Shown here one piece after another: positions 11,876 through 21,541 of a DNA stretch of 64,000 nt; positions within the stretch are counted from its first letter, which is position 1, and each line of letters opens with the position of its first letter. Where the stretch lies: positions 95,001-159,000 of the forward strand of contig JAMFTG010000243.1 of the NCBI GenBank assembly GCA_023974075.1, read 5' to 3'. Made by a program: the position numbers and the translations under genes. The notes beneath the pieces are model-generated. The model ran no database searches, was not told the origin of the DNA, and was given only the letters and a program-made list of their open reading frames with translations. Source of the stretch: Chaenocephalus aceratus. Its lineage: Eukaryota; Chordata; Actinopteri; Perciformes; Channichthyidae.

Positions 11876-12523
11876 TGCACGAGTTCTGATCGCTCAGTGA
11901 TGATCCTTATATTTCTATAATCTGTGGACTCTCAGGATGTTATCTAAGCTTGTTTGTGCAGATCCAATACTGTAAGTATATCGATTGGTATAGCTAGAGT
12001 TTCTGTGCTAACGTCGTTAAGATTTTTTTCGCTCAGGGCTAATTCAGAGGCTCAGTGTTAGCCTTGAACAGAAATAATATCGATAGCAGCGTCCCTAGCA
12101 ACCACCTTGGTAACAATGAAAACGTTGTATAGACACAATTTCTTGAAGTAATCTTCGTAATAACTAGCAAACATCCACTGCACATGTACATCCACTGCAC
12201 ACATAATCTGAAATAACAACTCATATTTCTCGCATCAAATGACATCAAAAGGCATTTTAATCACCAAACTAACCTTTAAATAGGCATTTTCCACCGAGAA
12301 TAAAATGAATGTCGGCCATGTTTTTTTTTCTGTAGGGATAAATGTGAAGATCACGTGACATAGACGCCAGCCATTGGAATGAATGGTGAAAAAAACGTAG
12401 GCATCTTACAATTTCAGAGGCGTTTTTGTAGAAATACTACGTCCTACGTTGTGGACCAACGTAGTTATTACACGTTTTTTTATGAGACTGGGTTGAAATA
12501 ACTGCATCTCCATTAGCCTATAT

Positions 12524-13308
12524 CAGGGATGGGCAAATGGCGGCCCGCGGGCCGCATGCGGCCCCCACCTCCTCTTTTTGCGGCCCTCAGATTAATTTAT
12601 AAACAACGTAATTAATAAAAAATAAATAAAAAATGTTTAATTTGTTTTACTTGTAGTACTGATACCGTCCACTAGACTCCTAGTTACGTCGCGAGCTGCG
12701 TACATGATTTCAAATACCGCAAAATAATCTGTGACGCATTTGTGTGTATTTTGTTTGTTTCCCGGGGAAACCCTCACAAGAAACACCGGCTGTTGTTATG
12801 CCTGCTGTGACGTTAAGTTGCCTCTTGTAATTATGCCTTTACAAGCTTAAATGTTGTATTTATCATCTGAATTTGGCGAAACAAGTTTAATATTCTTAAA
12901 ACCAAGACTTTGTTTATTTGAGATCAGATGAAAACAAACTGTCATGGACCCTGCCGTGTTATCTATGATTACTACGCTTTTCATTCATAATTTCAGCGGG
13001 AGGGAGGGGGAGTGGCGCTGAGGAACAGCAGAGTGCGGGCGTGTTGACATTCCCCTTATTGTGGAATAAGGGGAATGCAGAGACTGGCTACAAGTGTTTT
13101 AGGTTCAAGTTAGACAACTAATGTCTGGGTTAGTGTTCATGACTTCATGTTTATGTCATCTTTGGTTAATCTCAATACACACACAATAATTACATACAAC
13201 ACATGGAATTTGTGTGTGTGTGTGTGTGTTCCAAGTGAATCTGCGGCCCCCTGGTGGCCAGTACATCAATGATGTGGCCCCCACCACCATCAAAGTTGCC
13301 CATCCCTG
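12524..13308. mobile_element. Non-autonomous hAT element, copy 1
   Basis: The termini are CAGGGATGGGCAAATGG and (reverse complement of the right end) CAGGGATGGGCAACTTTG. The element is flanked by a perfect 8-bp duplication, GCCTATAT (12516-12523 and 13309-13316), which fits hAT transposons. The 'gcggcccgcgggccgcatgc' subterminal region is also typical of fish hAT elements. No transposase frame is present. A copy at 59913-60652 shares the same TSD, so the insertion preceded the segmental duplication. Confidence 0.92.
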
Positions 13309-13461
13309 GCCTATATGCTATGCAGAGACTGCCTTCTTCATGTCGTGAATTGCAGCTGATGTTTTAATATGGCAATTGGCAATTTGACCTATACAACATT
13401 CGCAAGTTGTACATTTTTGACTCATACAATAACCCACCTTCGAGTGATGCTCTAGTTTCAT

Positions 13462-13867
13462 AGTAGTTATACAAATGCCACTTTCATCACATTAGTATGC
13501 ATGGAATGTGACAGGTCGCCCCGCCCCTTTTGACCGGAAGTCCCGCTGCTTTTGACCGGAAGTCCCACTGCTTTTGACCGGAAGTCCCGCCGCTTTTGAC
13601 CGGAAGTCCCGTCCCTTTTGACTGGAAGTCCCGCCCCCACTTCCGGCGGATGTCCCGCCCCCACTTCCGGTTTACAAAATTAAATTAAATTAAAATTTAA
13701 AAAATGAGAAAAATAAAATGCCGTTGTTTTCATCAATAGTATGCATAGGATATATGTCCCTCCTCCTAACCACTTCCTGTGCCCCTAATCCTGTATACAG
13801 TATTGAATGTAACTTACAAATACTTGCAAATAACATGAAATGTATCAAAGTAAAGCATCTAAAAAAC
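13462..13867. repeat. Polinton left terminal inverted repeat (internally deleted)
   Basis: This is the outer part of the terminal repeat. It contains a short tandem array of 'ttttgaccggaagtcccgc'-type units (13520-13650) and the landmarks 'gcatactattg'-type sequence, 'cacttcctgtgcccctaatc' and 'aagcatctaaaaaa'. At 13867 it jumps directly into the coding region of the zinc protein. The intact second copy (62532-63450) shows that about 850 bp, including the inner repeat and gene start, was deleted here. Confidence 0.9.
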
Positions 13868-13868
13868 A

Positions 13869-14276
13869 TCGGCATTCCTGAATAAGGTAAAAGCAGTTGT
13901 AGTTCATCTGTTGGATAGAGTCGTATACCTTTACAGAAAGGAAACATGTAACGGGTGTCAAGTCGATCACCCCAGTCAGATGCAGCACGAGTGTTTATTC
14001 CCTACCGGTGAATACTATCTGGATCGAAACTATGATGAAGTGGTAAAGAGACTATGGACCGTTCGTTTCATTCCAGCCATTCGGGACGCTCTGCACCAGA
14101 ACCACCTTCATGTGTCGGAGAGGAGAGTCTTTGGAGCTACCGAGGCGATTCTGCACAACCTCAGAAACACCAGACTCTTTGAGGCTAAAATCGAGAAGCT
14201 ATACGAACAGCTTGTAGAGAACGACGAGACCCAACTGAAGATTACAAGAGCAGCTAGGGCCTTCTGGCAGCATTAG
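13869..14276 (+). pseudogene. Polinton zinc-binding accessory protein, 5'-truncated
   Basis: The frame is open from the deletion junction to TAG at 14276. The encoded part has a zinc-ligand-like pattern CNGC...QHEC, followed by KRLW and a helical C-terminus ending FWQH. The intact start of the same gene is at 63469 in the second Polinton copy. Its first roughly 84 codons and its promoter are missing here. The protein is paralogous to the gene at 16352-16903 (shared C-x2-C, Q-x2-H-x-C, N-Y, K-R-L-W and a similar tail). I do not recognise a named family. It resembles the uncharacterised small cysteine-motif proteins of adintovirus-type elements. Confidence 0.75.
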
Positions 14277-14460
14277 GAAGAGTTTTTATTTATTTTTGAT
14301 ACTTTTTCGTTAAAGTATGTTTTATTTTAATTTTACTTGATATAGTGTGTCCTTCCTTTTATTATTTTCTGCTTGGAGAAATGTTGTATATACATATCAG
14401 TAAAATGCATTGTAAGAAAAACTGTTGTACTCATTACCTCATCGGGCTGTAACAGGAAAC

Positions 14461-15544
14461 ATGTCTGAGAAACGTGTTATGCATAGGGTGTATTACACTC
14501 CATCTAATCCAGGGAGTTTAGGAGGTGTGGATAAACTCCATAGATCTGTACAGAATGAAATGGGTAAACAAGTAAATGTAGAGAAAGTCAGAGAATATTT
14601 ATCGGAGCAGGATGCATATACTTTGCATAAGCCGGCACGGGTGCATTTTGTAAGAAACAGAGTTTTTGTACTCAGACCGCAACAACAATTTCAAGCAGAT
14701 CTCTGCGATATGCAGTCGCTGTCCGAATATAATGATGGTTTTAATTATTTGTTAACAGTCGTAGACGTATTTTCGAAAAAAGCCTATGCTCAAGCATTAA
14801 AAAAGAAGTCGGGTATTGAGGTTACCAAAGCCTTTGATACAATTTTAACACACAGCGAGATCCCTAAAAAGTTACAAACAGATGCGGGGAAAGAATTCTT
14901 TAATAAAGTTTTTCAAAACGTATTGAAGAAAAGAGGTATACAACATTATGCAACAGCCAGTGACATGAAGGCATGTGTGGTAGAGAGATTTAACCGTACG
15001 CTGAAAACTAAAATGTGGAGGTATTTTACAGCTAAAAACACTCATAGATATATAGACGTCTTACCCGAACTACTTGAAAGTTACAATAATAGTTATCACC
15101 GAAGTATTAAAATGAACCCACTGCAGGTAACCAAGGAAAATGAGGCTCAAGTGTTTCGGAATCTATATAACCCCTCCAGCCTTCGTAAAAAAGCTGCTGT
15201 CAAAATGAACTTTAAGGAGTACTGTAAGGATATCCAAATTGAGAGGAGTATTCGAAAAAAAATATGAGCAGAGTTATACGGACGAATTATTTACGGTGTC
15301 TGAAGGCTTACCTCGGCAGCCACCTGTTTACAAGCTCAAAGATTATGATGGAGAAGAGATCAAGGGGACTTTTTATGAGAAAGAGTTACAAAAAGTGAAG
15401 ATAGCCAATGACAAGGCTTTTCAAGACGAGAAAATTCTAAAAAGGCGTGTGGTGAGAGGGAAAAAACAAATGTTTGTATCTTGGCATAATTGGCCCGAAA
15501 AATTCAACAGCTGGGTTGATGCAGACGAAATCAAAGATGTATAA
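14461..15544 (+). pseudogene. Polinton integrase (rve/DDE) with C-terminal chromodomain, frameshifted
   Basis: It starts at MSEKRVMH (14461). The N-terminal motif GSLGGVDKL and YTLHKPARVHF are typical of Polinton integrases. The DDE residues are visible: D in QADLCDMQ, D in QTDAGKEF and E in VERFNRTLK, with YNNSYHRSIKMNP after the core. Near 15218 four bases are missing relative to the inverted copy, shifting the frame so that translation stops at 15267. The downstream frame (15239-15544) encodes the tail and a chromodomain (KRRVVRGKKQMFVSW, NWPEKFNSWV). The role is insertion of the linear element DNA into the host chromosome. In the other arm this site is in frame but the N-terminal half is gone. 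Confidence 0.93.
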
Positions 15545-15582
15545 AAGCAAACGGAATCAACGCTCAGTCCTTCATTACAGCC

Positions 15583-15780
15583 ATGGCAACATTATTTCAG
15601 GTGACTCTGGCTTTATTAGGAAAACAAACATATAATACAAATGGGTTAGGGGTTAAATGTAATCATCGTGGACTTAATAGTCTAACAAAATACTTTTATC
15701 TGAATACATTTGTTCTTTTTAAGAGCACTTTTTCAAATTATTTATTAATTATTTCAGTGGAACAATCCAGTTTTTGTTAA
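15583..15780 (+). CDS. Small conserved ORF of unknown function, possibly spliced
   Basis: A 65-codon frame beginning MATLFQ lies 39 bp after the integrase. It is preserved, including the stop, in the inverted arm (21852-22049). Alternatively, a CAG|GTGACT donor at 15600/15601 and a pyrimidine-rich TTTCAG acceptor at 15757 would remove most of it and join the first six codons to a downstream frame. I recognise no domain. Confidence 0.35.
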   Translation: MATLFQVTLALLGKQTYNTNGLGVKCNHRGLNSLTKYFYLNTFVLFKSTFSNYLLIISVEQSSFC

Positions 15781-16267
15781 CATCAACGCTTTCTTCTCTT
15801 TTTCTTGTGTTACTAAGATACTTTTAGACACACTTTGGTGTATGCAACACTTGTTCAGATAAACAAGGTTTTTATTTTCTGATAAACTTACATATTTTAG
15901 TTATTTTATGTTACCAAGATACTTTGAGATACACCCTGATGTACGCAACACTTAACAAAGGGTATAATATGAAGTACTTGGTAAGGAAGGGGTTTTTCTT
16001 TAAGGGTGCAAAACTTTAGAACAGGGTAAAATATTCATTAAATTGTATTGAATTGAGTTTTCTTTTTTGATTTTCAACATACTATTTGTACACAATGACT
16101 TTTCCATATTTCTGACATTCTATACTTTTCTGACTTTTTTCTGTAGAATCTTGACAAAACTATTACTTGTTCTTAAATGATGACCTATTGCTGGAGATGA
16201 GATGAAAAAGCTACAACGCTTAAAGAACTTTTTTTCTAAAAACTCTCAATTTTATAATTGACTCCCC
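15781..16267. other. Non-coding stretch with a short tandem duplication
   Basis: No gene is apparent. A roughly 100-bp segment is repeated: 'aagatacttt(t)aga(c)acac' through 'tgcaacact' near 15815-15855 and again near 15908-15955. The inverted arm lacks everything between about 15835 and 16668. Confidence 0.5.
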
Positions 16268-16351
16268 CATTCAACGCAATGAGCCCCACCCTCCACTCAG
16301 CAAATCATCTAAAACGAAGGACCTCGCTAAGACGACCGTTGTAAACGAGCC
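16268..16351 (+). promoter_or_regulatory. Shared accessory-gene promoter module (copy at second zinc gene)
   Basis: The module has the order CAACGCAATGAGCCCCACC, CACTCAGCAAATCAT, a TATA-like TCTAAAAC, AAGACGACCGTT, then ccATGG. It closely matches the modules before the genes at 18404 and (more diverged) 63469. The TATA-like box is about 45 bp from the ATG, implying a short leader. Confidence 0.6.
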
Positions 16352-16903
16352 ATGGAGCAGAGAAAAGCCAAGACTCCCCCCTCGAGTTGCAGTCAGGAAC
16401 AGAGTCCACCAGCAACACCACCATGTGGGAAACCCGAATCTTGCAGTACTACTGCTGCTGATGCTACTCCTCGGGTCAAGAAGTCTCAGTTTAGGGACAC
16501 AGTGAAAGCGGAGTTGTTTTATATTCTGGAGATAGTGATGTATCGGTACAGAAAATAAATCTGCAAAGAATGCCGATGCAGTAACCCCGACCAGAGGCAA
16601 CACGATTGTCGGAATGACATGCCCGATTTCTTCTTCAGAAACAATTACAAAGCGTTAATGAAAAGACTTTGGCTCGCCGACTTCGTTGCAGTGATTGACC
16701 AGAGTCAATAAATCGAGGATAAACTGTGGATAGGACGCGCTTCGGAAGCTTTTCTGCACAAGCTTGTAAAATGCAGATGCCTCAAGGAGAGACTTGAAAT
16801 ATCCATACAGAGTTGGATGGGGAAGAAGAAGACTAACAAACAGCAGTCGGATGGAGAAGAAGCCAGGGACTTGTTCAATGCAGTGACTTTTTTCTTTAAG
16901 TAA
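16352..16903 (+). pseudogene. Second Polinton zinc-binding accessory protein, two in-frame stops
   Basis: It starts MEQRKAKT, like the MDLRKTKS starts of its sister genes, in context gccATGG. The frame holds for 184 codons except for TAA at 16556-16558 and TAA at 16709-16711. After the first stop the same frame shows CKEC...QRQHDC, NNYKALMKRLW, and a helical C-terminus ending TFFFK. This matches the domain of the first zinc gene (CxxC, QxxHxC, NY, KRLW), so the two are tandem paralogues. The inverted arm (21542-21766) retains only the last third, where the second stop is absent because a short segment is kept there. Confidence 0.75.
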
Positions 16904-16910
16904 AATAAAA

Positions 16911-17282
16911 ATGGGAAACTACTATGCAAAACGCTCTGTATATATTGAAGTTTGTAAACTGGAAGACATTTTGGATATCGTTCGTTCTGGCAGTACTATT
17001 CCGGGTCATTGGGAAACGATTGTAAACGAAACATTTAAAGTGGTCCTGGAATCTTCATTTCCCGAAACATTCTGTAACATTATCTCAGAAATGAAACAAA
17101 CATCAAAAGTGTATCATGTGCTCTCATTGTATGCTCTGTTTGTAGATGTAATGCATCTGTGTGTTGAAAACAGCATACATGTGAATATTTTGACTGAAGT
17201 GAAAAAACTCCATCACGATATCTCCAGTAATATGGGGAATTCTAAGCTGGAGACTGTCCTGGGGATGCTACAATCAGTATAA
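16911..17282 (+). CDS. 123-residue helical accessory protein of unknown function
   Basis: It starts MGNYYAKRSVYI (ATG 16911, context aaaATGG), 7 bp after the preceding stop, and ends at TAA 17282. An AATAAA follows at 17306. The protein looks all-helical with several Cys residues and the segment YHVLSLYALFVDVMHLC. The inverted copy (21070-21534) carries 31 extra codons after residue 12, so this version has an in-frame internal deletion. The inverted copy in turn has a nonsense codon. A death-regulator (Bcl-2-like) fold crossed my mind but no BH motif is convincing. No confident family. Confidence 0.55.
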   Translation: MGNYYAKRSVYIEVCKLEDILDIVRSGSTIPGHWETIVNETFKVVLESSFPETFCNIISEMKQTSKVYHVLSLYALFVDVMHLCVENSIHVNILTEVKKLHHDISSNMGNSKLETVLGMLQSV

Positions 17283-17389
17283 CTATTGATTTTGTGTGTG
17301 AAAAAAATAAAAAAATCTAAAAACTGTTGTCATCATTATAGCAAGGGGAGCGTGTCTGATACATGTGTATTACAGTCCTTCTTGTTGTG

Positions 17390-18320
17390 TTTTTCAGTGT
17401 TTTCTGTGTGTCTGTACACACAAAGCACACTTCATTATCTACTTTTCAGCTTTTTTAAAAAGAAAAGTGTATCTTTTGGTAACTTTCTCAGAGAATTTAA
17501 GCATAAATCTGTCAAATGTTCAAAACAGCCTTGTTTCACTGAAATACCCTCAAAATGACAAACTGCCATTAAGAGTCAGATTCTTAACTAAATCTACTGA
17601 CACAAAGTACTTCATTATCTACTTTTCAGCTTTTAAATACAAAAGTGTATCTTTTGGTAACCTTCTTGAGAGAATTAAGCATAAATCTGTCAAAGATTCT
17701 TAACGAAATCTACTGACACAAAGTACTTCATTATCTACTTTTTCAGCTTTTATACACAAAGTGTATCTTTCGGTAACTTTCTCAGAGAATTTAAGCATAA
17801 ATCTGTCAAATGTTCAAAACAGCCTTGTTTCACTGAAATACCCTCAAAATGACAAACTGCCATTAAGAGTCAGATTCTTAACCAAATCTACTGACACAAA
17901 GTACTTCATTATCTACATTCCAGCTTTTAAATACAAAAGTGTATCTTTCGGTAACCTTCTTGAGAGAATTAAGCATAAATCTATCAAAGATTCTTAACCA
18001 AATCTACTGACACAAAGTACTTCATTATCTACTTTTCAGCTTTTAATACAAAAGTGTATCTTTCGGTAACCTTCTTGAGAGAATTAAGCATAAATCTGTC
18101 AAAGATTCTTAACGAAATCTACTGACACAAAGTACTTCATTATCTACTTTTCAGCTTTTTATACACAAAGTGTATCTTTCAGTAACTTTACCAGAGAATT
18201 TAAGCATACATCTGTCAAATGTTCAAAACAGCCTTGTTTCACTGAAATACCCTCAAAATGACAAACTGCCATTAAGAGTCAGAATCCTAACAAAATATCC
18301 TCAAACAGAGTACTTTCTAC
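17390..18320. repeat. Polinton internal tandem repeats (about 110-180 bp units)
   Basis: At least five units share 'acaaagtacttcattatc', 'ttttcagctttt', 'aaagtgtatctttcggtaac' and 'gagaattaagcataaatctg'. Longer units add 'tgttcaaaacagccttgttt' and 'actgccattaagagtcaga'. The array separates the 123-residue gene from the basic-protein gene. Open stretches across it are by-products of the repeat. The inverted arm has about three units (20430-20930), so copy number has changed since the arms diverged. Confidence 0.85.
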
Positions 18321-18324
18321 AGAT

Positions 18325-18403
18325 GAAGCCTCCCACTCAACGCAATATGTCCCACCCACTCAGCAAATCATATAAAACTAAGGACGACCGTTAAAAACTA
18401 GCC
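18325..18403 (+). promoter_or_regulatory. Shared accessory-gene promoter module (copy at basic-protein gene)
   Basis: The same order is seen as at 16268: CACTCAACGCAATATG, CCCACCCACTCAGCAAATC, then a good TATA box (ATATAAAAC, 18369-18377), AGGACGACCGTT, and gccATGG. The TATA box is about 30 bp from the ATG. The module is repeated in the inverted arm at about 20345-20425. Confidence 0.65.
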
Positions 18404-19498
18404 ATGGATCTGAGAAAAACCAAGTCTGATCTAGCCTGCCCTTATTATCACCAGGAAAATGGATATGGGCTTAATGACTGGATTCTACAAAGTAGGGGAG
18501 AGGATGTCCCCGAAGAAGAGCTCTCCTCTATATCATATCCATGTAAGGTCTTTAGGACAAAAGAGGACCATGATAACATGACATATGAAGAATATCTTTC
18601 TTTAAAAGATGGTATTATAGATAACCTTTATAGAAACAGTATATCTCATACAACTCGCCAAGATCGCAAACGACAATTAGCAGAAAAGAATAGAAAAAGT
18701 AAAGAAAAACGAAGAAAAAGAAAAAGCAACATGAAAAGGAGAAGAAAAATTAAAAGCAAACGCAGAATGCGAATGAAAAGAAAAGGGACCATAGGACGGA
18801 AAACTAAAAAGACAAAAAGAAGGAAGGTGAAAAGAAAAAGAAACAAAGTGAAGACATTTAAACTAGAGGATGGTGTTGTAGAGCCATTACCGGATCATAA
18901 TAATCTTATAGATCATCTCCCGCTAACCGACTGCTGCAAATGTGTTGAACAAATACCAAAAGCAATGGCAGAACTTTGCTTCAGTATAATGAGAGAAAAA
19001 GCGCGATACTGTGGAATTGCCCAAATTGGCGACAGTGCCAGAATATGTATTAAAAGACTGTTGGAGGATCTCTATTCTAGTGTCGGTTGTCATTACAGCG
19101 AAGGATACACCAAAACGTGTAACGACATAGACAAAGCTTTTGAAGACAATTATATGGTACCTGTCCTTACAGCTAAACAAATCCTACGCCAGGTATTCAA
19201 CAGACCACAAGAAGCACAAGAAGTCCCAGAAAGGATTACATTCAGAGCTAATAATGGAGAAACCGAAGAAGAAGCAAAGCAGATTATAATCGTTGCGGGT
19301 GAAAGGATAGAGAATTTGCATGTGATGTTAATGCATTTATCTGATATAAAAAATGCATTCGTATATTTCCAAGAGACCCCTAAACATCTACTTGGGCTGT
19401 GTGAATTGAACGACAAACTGATCACCGTCAATGAAACGCGGAGAGAAGCAGCAGTGCAAATTGTTAAGTCTATTACCTTGTATGCACTACGACATTAA
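18404..19498 (+). CDS. Lys/Arg-rich accessory protein (364 residues), possible nucleic-acid-binding core protein
   Basis: It starts MDLRKTKS in context gccATGG and runs uninterrupted to TAA at 19498. Residues about 85-150 are extremely basic (KEKRRKRKSNMKRRRKIKSKRRMRMKRK and onward; only part is quoted), which suggests nuclear localisation and DNA binding. Residues 1-85 are acidic to neutral with paired Cys and Tyr. The C-terminal 200 residues look helical with Cys-rich TDCCKC. The first eight residues match the zinc gene at 63469. The inverted arm keeps only the first part (to about residue 230) and has a nonsense codon. I know no named homologue. A DNA-packing or regulatory role is inference from composition. 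Confidence 0.7.
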   Translation: MDLRKTKSDLACPYYHQENGYGLNDWILQSRGEDVPEEELSSISYPCKVFRTKEDHDNMTYEEYLSLKDGIIDNLYRNSISHTTRQDRKRQLAEKNRKSKEKRRKRKSNMKRRRKIKSKRRMRMKRKGTIGRKTKKTKRRKVKRKRNKVKTFKLEDGVVEPLPDHNNLIDHLPLTDCCKCVEQIPKAMAELCFSIMREKARYCGIAQIGDSARICIKRLLEDLYSSVGCHYSEGYTKTCNDIDKAFEDNYMVPVLTAKQILRQVFNRPQEAQEVPERITFRANNGETEEEAKQIIIVAGERIENLHVMLMHLSDIKNAFVYFQETPKHLLGLCELNDKLITVNETRREAAVQIVKSITLYALRH

Positions 19499-19668
19499 CT
19501 TGGTAAAATGTAATGTGTTTTCTATGAAAATGTGTTGAATGTTGTGTTTTTTCAATTAAACAACCATTACAAAATGAAAATGTGTTTTATTTTTTTGCTT
19601 TCATATATAGTAATAGTATTGTAAACGAAACATTTATAGTGTATCATGTGCTTTCATTGTATGCTCAA
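19091..19668. other. Spacer (loop) at the Polinton palindrome axis, with templated insertion
   Basis: The left arm matches its inverted partner up to about 19090 (within the basic-protein gene), and the partner begins at about 19668. The single-copy loop is the rest of that gene plus its 3' flank (ATTAAA near 19554). At 19618-19667 there is about 50 nt in direct orientation made of two pieces of the 123-residue gene: 'attgtaaacgaaacattta' (as at 17018-17037) joined to 'gtgtatcatgtgct(t/c)tcatt' and following (as at 17119-17148). Confidence 0.8.
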
Positions 19669-20345
19669 CCGACACTAGAATAGAGATCCTCCAACAGTCT
19701 TTTAATACATATTCTGGCACTGTCGCCAATTTGGGCAATTCCACAGTATCGCGCTTTTTCTCTCATTATACTGAAGCAAAGTTCTGCCATTGCTTTTGGT
19801 ATTTGTTCAACACATTCGCAGCAGTCCGTTAGCGGGAGATGATCTATAAGATTATTATGATCCGGTAATGGCTCTACAACACCATCCTCTAGTTTAAATT
19901 TCTTCACTTTGTTTCTTTTTCTTTTCACCTTCCTTCTTTTTGTCTTTTTAGTTTTCCGTCCTATGGTCCCTTTTCTTTTCATTCGCATTCTGCGTTTGCT
20001 TTTAATTTTTCTTCTCCTTTTCATGTTGCTTTTTCTTTGTTTTTCTTTACTTTTTCTATTCTTTTCTGCTAATTGTCATTTGCAATCTTGGCGAGTGGTA
20101 TCAGATATACTGTTTCTATAAAGGTTATCTATAATACCATCTTTTAAAGAAAGATATTCTTCATATGTCATGTTATCATGGTCCTCTTTTGTCCTAAAGA
20201 CCTTACATGGATATGATATAGAGGAGAGCTCTTCTTCGGGGACATCCTCTCCCCTACTTTGTAGCATCCAGTCATTAAGCCCATATCCATTTTCCTGGTG
20301 ATAATAAGGGCAGGCTACATCAGACTTAGTTTTTCTCAGATCCAT
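19668..20345 (-). pseudogene. Inverted, truncated copy of the basic-protein gene
   Basis: It is homologous to 18404-19090 on the opposite strand. It begins with the same MDLRKTKS start (ATG 20345) and promoter module but has a C-to-T nonsense change near 20078 (CGA to TGA). It also has a 6-bp deletion in the basic stretch. Its 3' third was lost at the palindrome axis. Several differences between the arms are C-to-T or G-to-A at CpG, typical of methylated-DNA decay. Confidence 0.88.
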
Positions 20346-20429
20346 GGCTAGTTTTTAACGGTCGTCCTTAGTTTTATATGATTTGCTGAGTGGGTGGGAC
20401 ATATTGCGTTGAGTGGGAGGCTTCATCTG

Positions 20430-20930
20430 TAGAAAGTACTCTGTTTGAGGAGATTTCGTTAGGATTCTGACGCTTAATGGCAGTTTGTCATTTTGAGGGT
20501 ATTTCAGTGAAACAAGGCTGTTTTGAACATTTGACAGATGTATGCTTAAATTCTCTGGTAAAGTTACTGAAAGATACACTTTGTGTATAAAAAGCTGAAA
20601 AGTAGATAATGAAGTACTTTGTGTCAGTAGATTTCGTTAAGAATCTTTGACAGATTTATGCTTAATTCTCTCAAGAAGGTTACCGAAAGATACACTTTTG
20701 TATTAAAAGCTGAAAAGTAGATAATAAAGTACTTTGTGTCAGTAGATTTGGTTAAGAATCTGACTCTTAATGACAGTTTGTCATTTTGAGGGTATTTCAG
20801 TGAAACAAGGCTGTTTTGAACATTTGACAGATTTATGCTTAAATTCTCTGAGAAAGTTACCGAAAGATACACTTTTCTTTTTAAAAAAGCTGAAAAGTAG
20901 ATAATGAAGTGTGCTTTGTGTGTACAGACA
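20430..20930. repeat. Inverted copy of the Polinton tandem repeats
   Basis: This is the reverse-complement counterpart of 17390-18320 with fewer units. It carries the same 'gttaccgaaagatacacttt' and 'aagctgaaaagtagataatg' landmarks. No gene. Confidence 0.85.
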
Positions 20931-21069
20931 CACAGAAAACACTGAAAAACACTACAAGAAGGACTGTAATACACATGTATCAGACACGCTCCCCTTGCTA
21001 TAATGATGACAACAGTTTTTAGATGTAAAAAACACTTTTTTTTATTTTTTTCACACACAAAATCAATAG

Positions 21070-21534
21070 TTATACTGATTGTAGCATCCCCAGGACAGTC
21101 TCCAGCTTAGAATTCCCCATATTACTGGAGATATCGTGATGGAGTTTTTTCACTTCAGTCAAAATATTCACGTGTATGCTGTTTTCAACACACAGATGCA
21201 TTACATCTACAAACAGAGCATACAATGAGAACACATGATACACTTTTGATGTTTGTTTCATTTCTGAGATAATGTTACAGAATGTTTCGGAAAATGAAGA
21301 TTCCAAGACCACTTTAAATGTTTAGTTTACAATCGTTTCCCAATGACCCGGAATAGTACTGCCAGAACGAACGATATCCAAAATGTCTTCCAGTTTACAA
21401 ACTTCGGCCATTCTTTTTACACAGGGGTCACTACTCGTTCTGTTTTCAATCGTCCCCATCACCACACTTATTAAAAGGGTAATGACTACATTCTGATCAA
21501 TATATACAGAGCGTTTTGCATAGTAGTTTCCCAT
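21070..21534 (-). pseudogene. Inverted copy of the 123-residue gene, with 31 extra codons and a stop
   Basis: It starts at ATG 21534 (MGNYYAKRSVYI). Relative to 16911-17282 it carries 93 extra bases after codon 12 (encoding MGTIENRTSSDPC within it). It has a GAA-to-TAA nonsense change near 21324, after which the same frame continues to 21070. This arm probably preserves the ancestral length, so neither copy is complete. Confidence 0.85.
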
Positions 21535-21541
21535 TTTTATT

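Larger units (their letters stand above)
7528..13461. repeat. Segmental duplication block B, copy 1 (contains TRIM gene 1)
   Basis: The block is collinear with 55651-62531, starting at 'ttctctcattacatgtgattg' and ending at the Polinton target TTTCAT. It includes the TRIM gene, its 5' flank, a 57-bp minisatellite and a hAT element. Copy 1 alone carries the LINE-bearing insert at 11221-11746. Copy 2 alone carries the DNA element at 60675-62397. The 7528-8582 part is TRIM 3' flank, and I see no other gene in it. Confidence 0.95.

Noticed and set aside
13520..13650. Array of 'ccggaagt' motifs read as an ETS-site promoter cluster
   Set aside because: The sites belong to a short tandem repeat in the Polinton terminal repeat that varies in copy number among copies. 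Factor binding is possible, but nothing in the sequence shows it.
16911..17282. Bcl-2-like (apoptosis regulator) identity for the 123-residue protein
   Set aside because: It is helical and of suitable size, and such genes occur in related elements, but I could not point to a convincing BH1 or BH2 motif.
18404..19498. LxCxE-type retinoblastoma-binding motif as in small DNA tumour virus oncoproteins
   Set aside because: The nearest string is CKCVE in TDCCKCVEQ. The leading Leu is absent, so I do not claim it.
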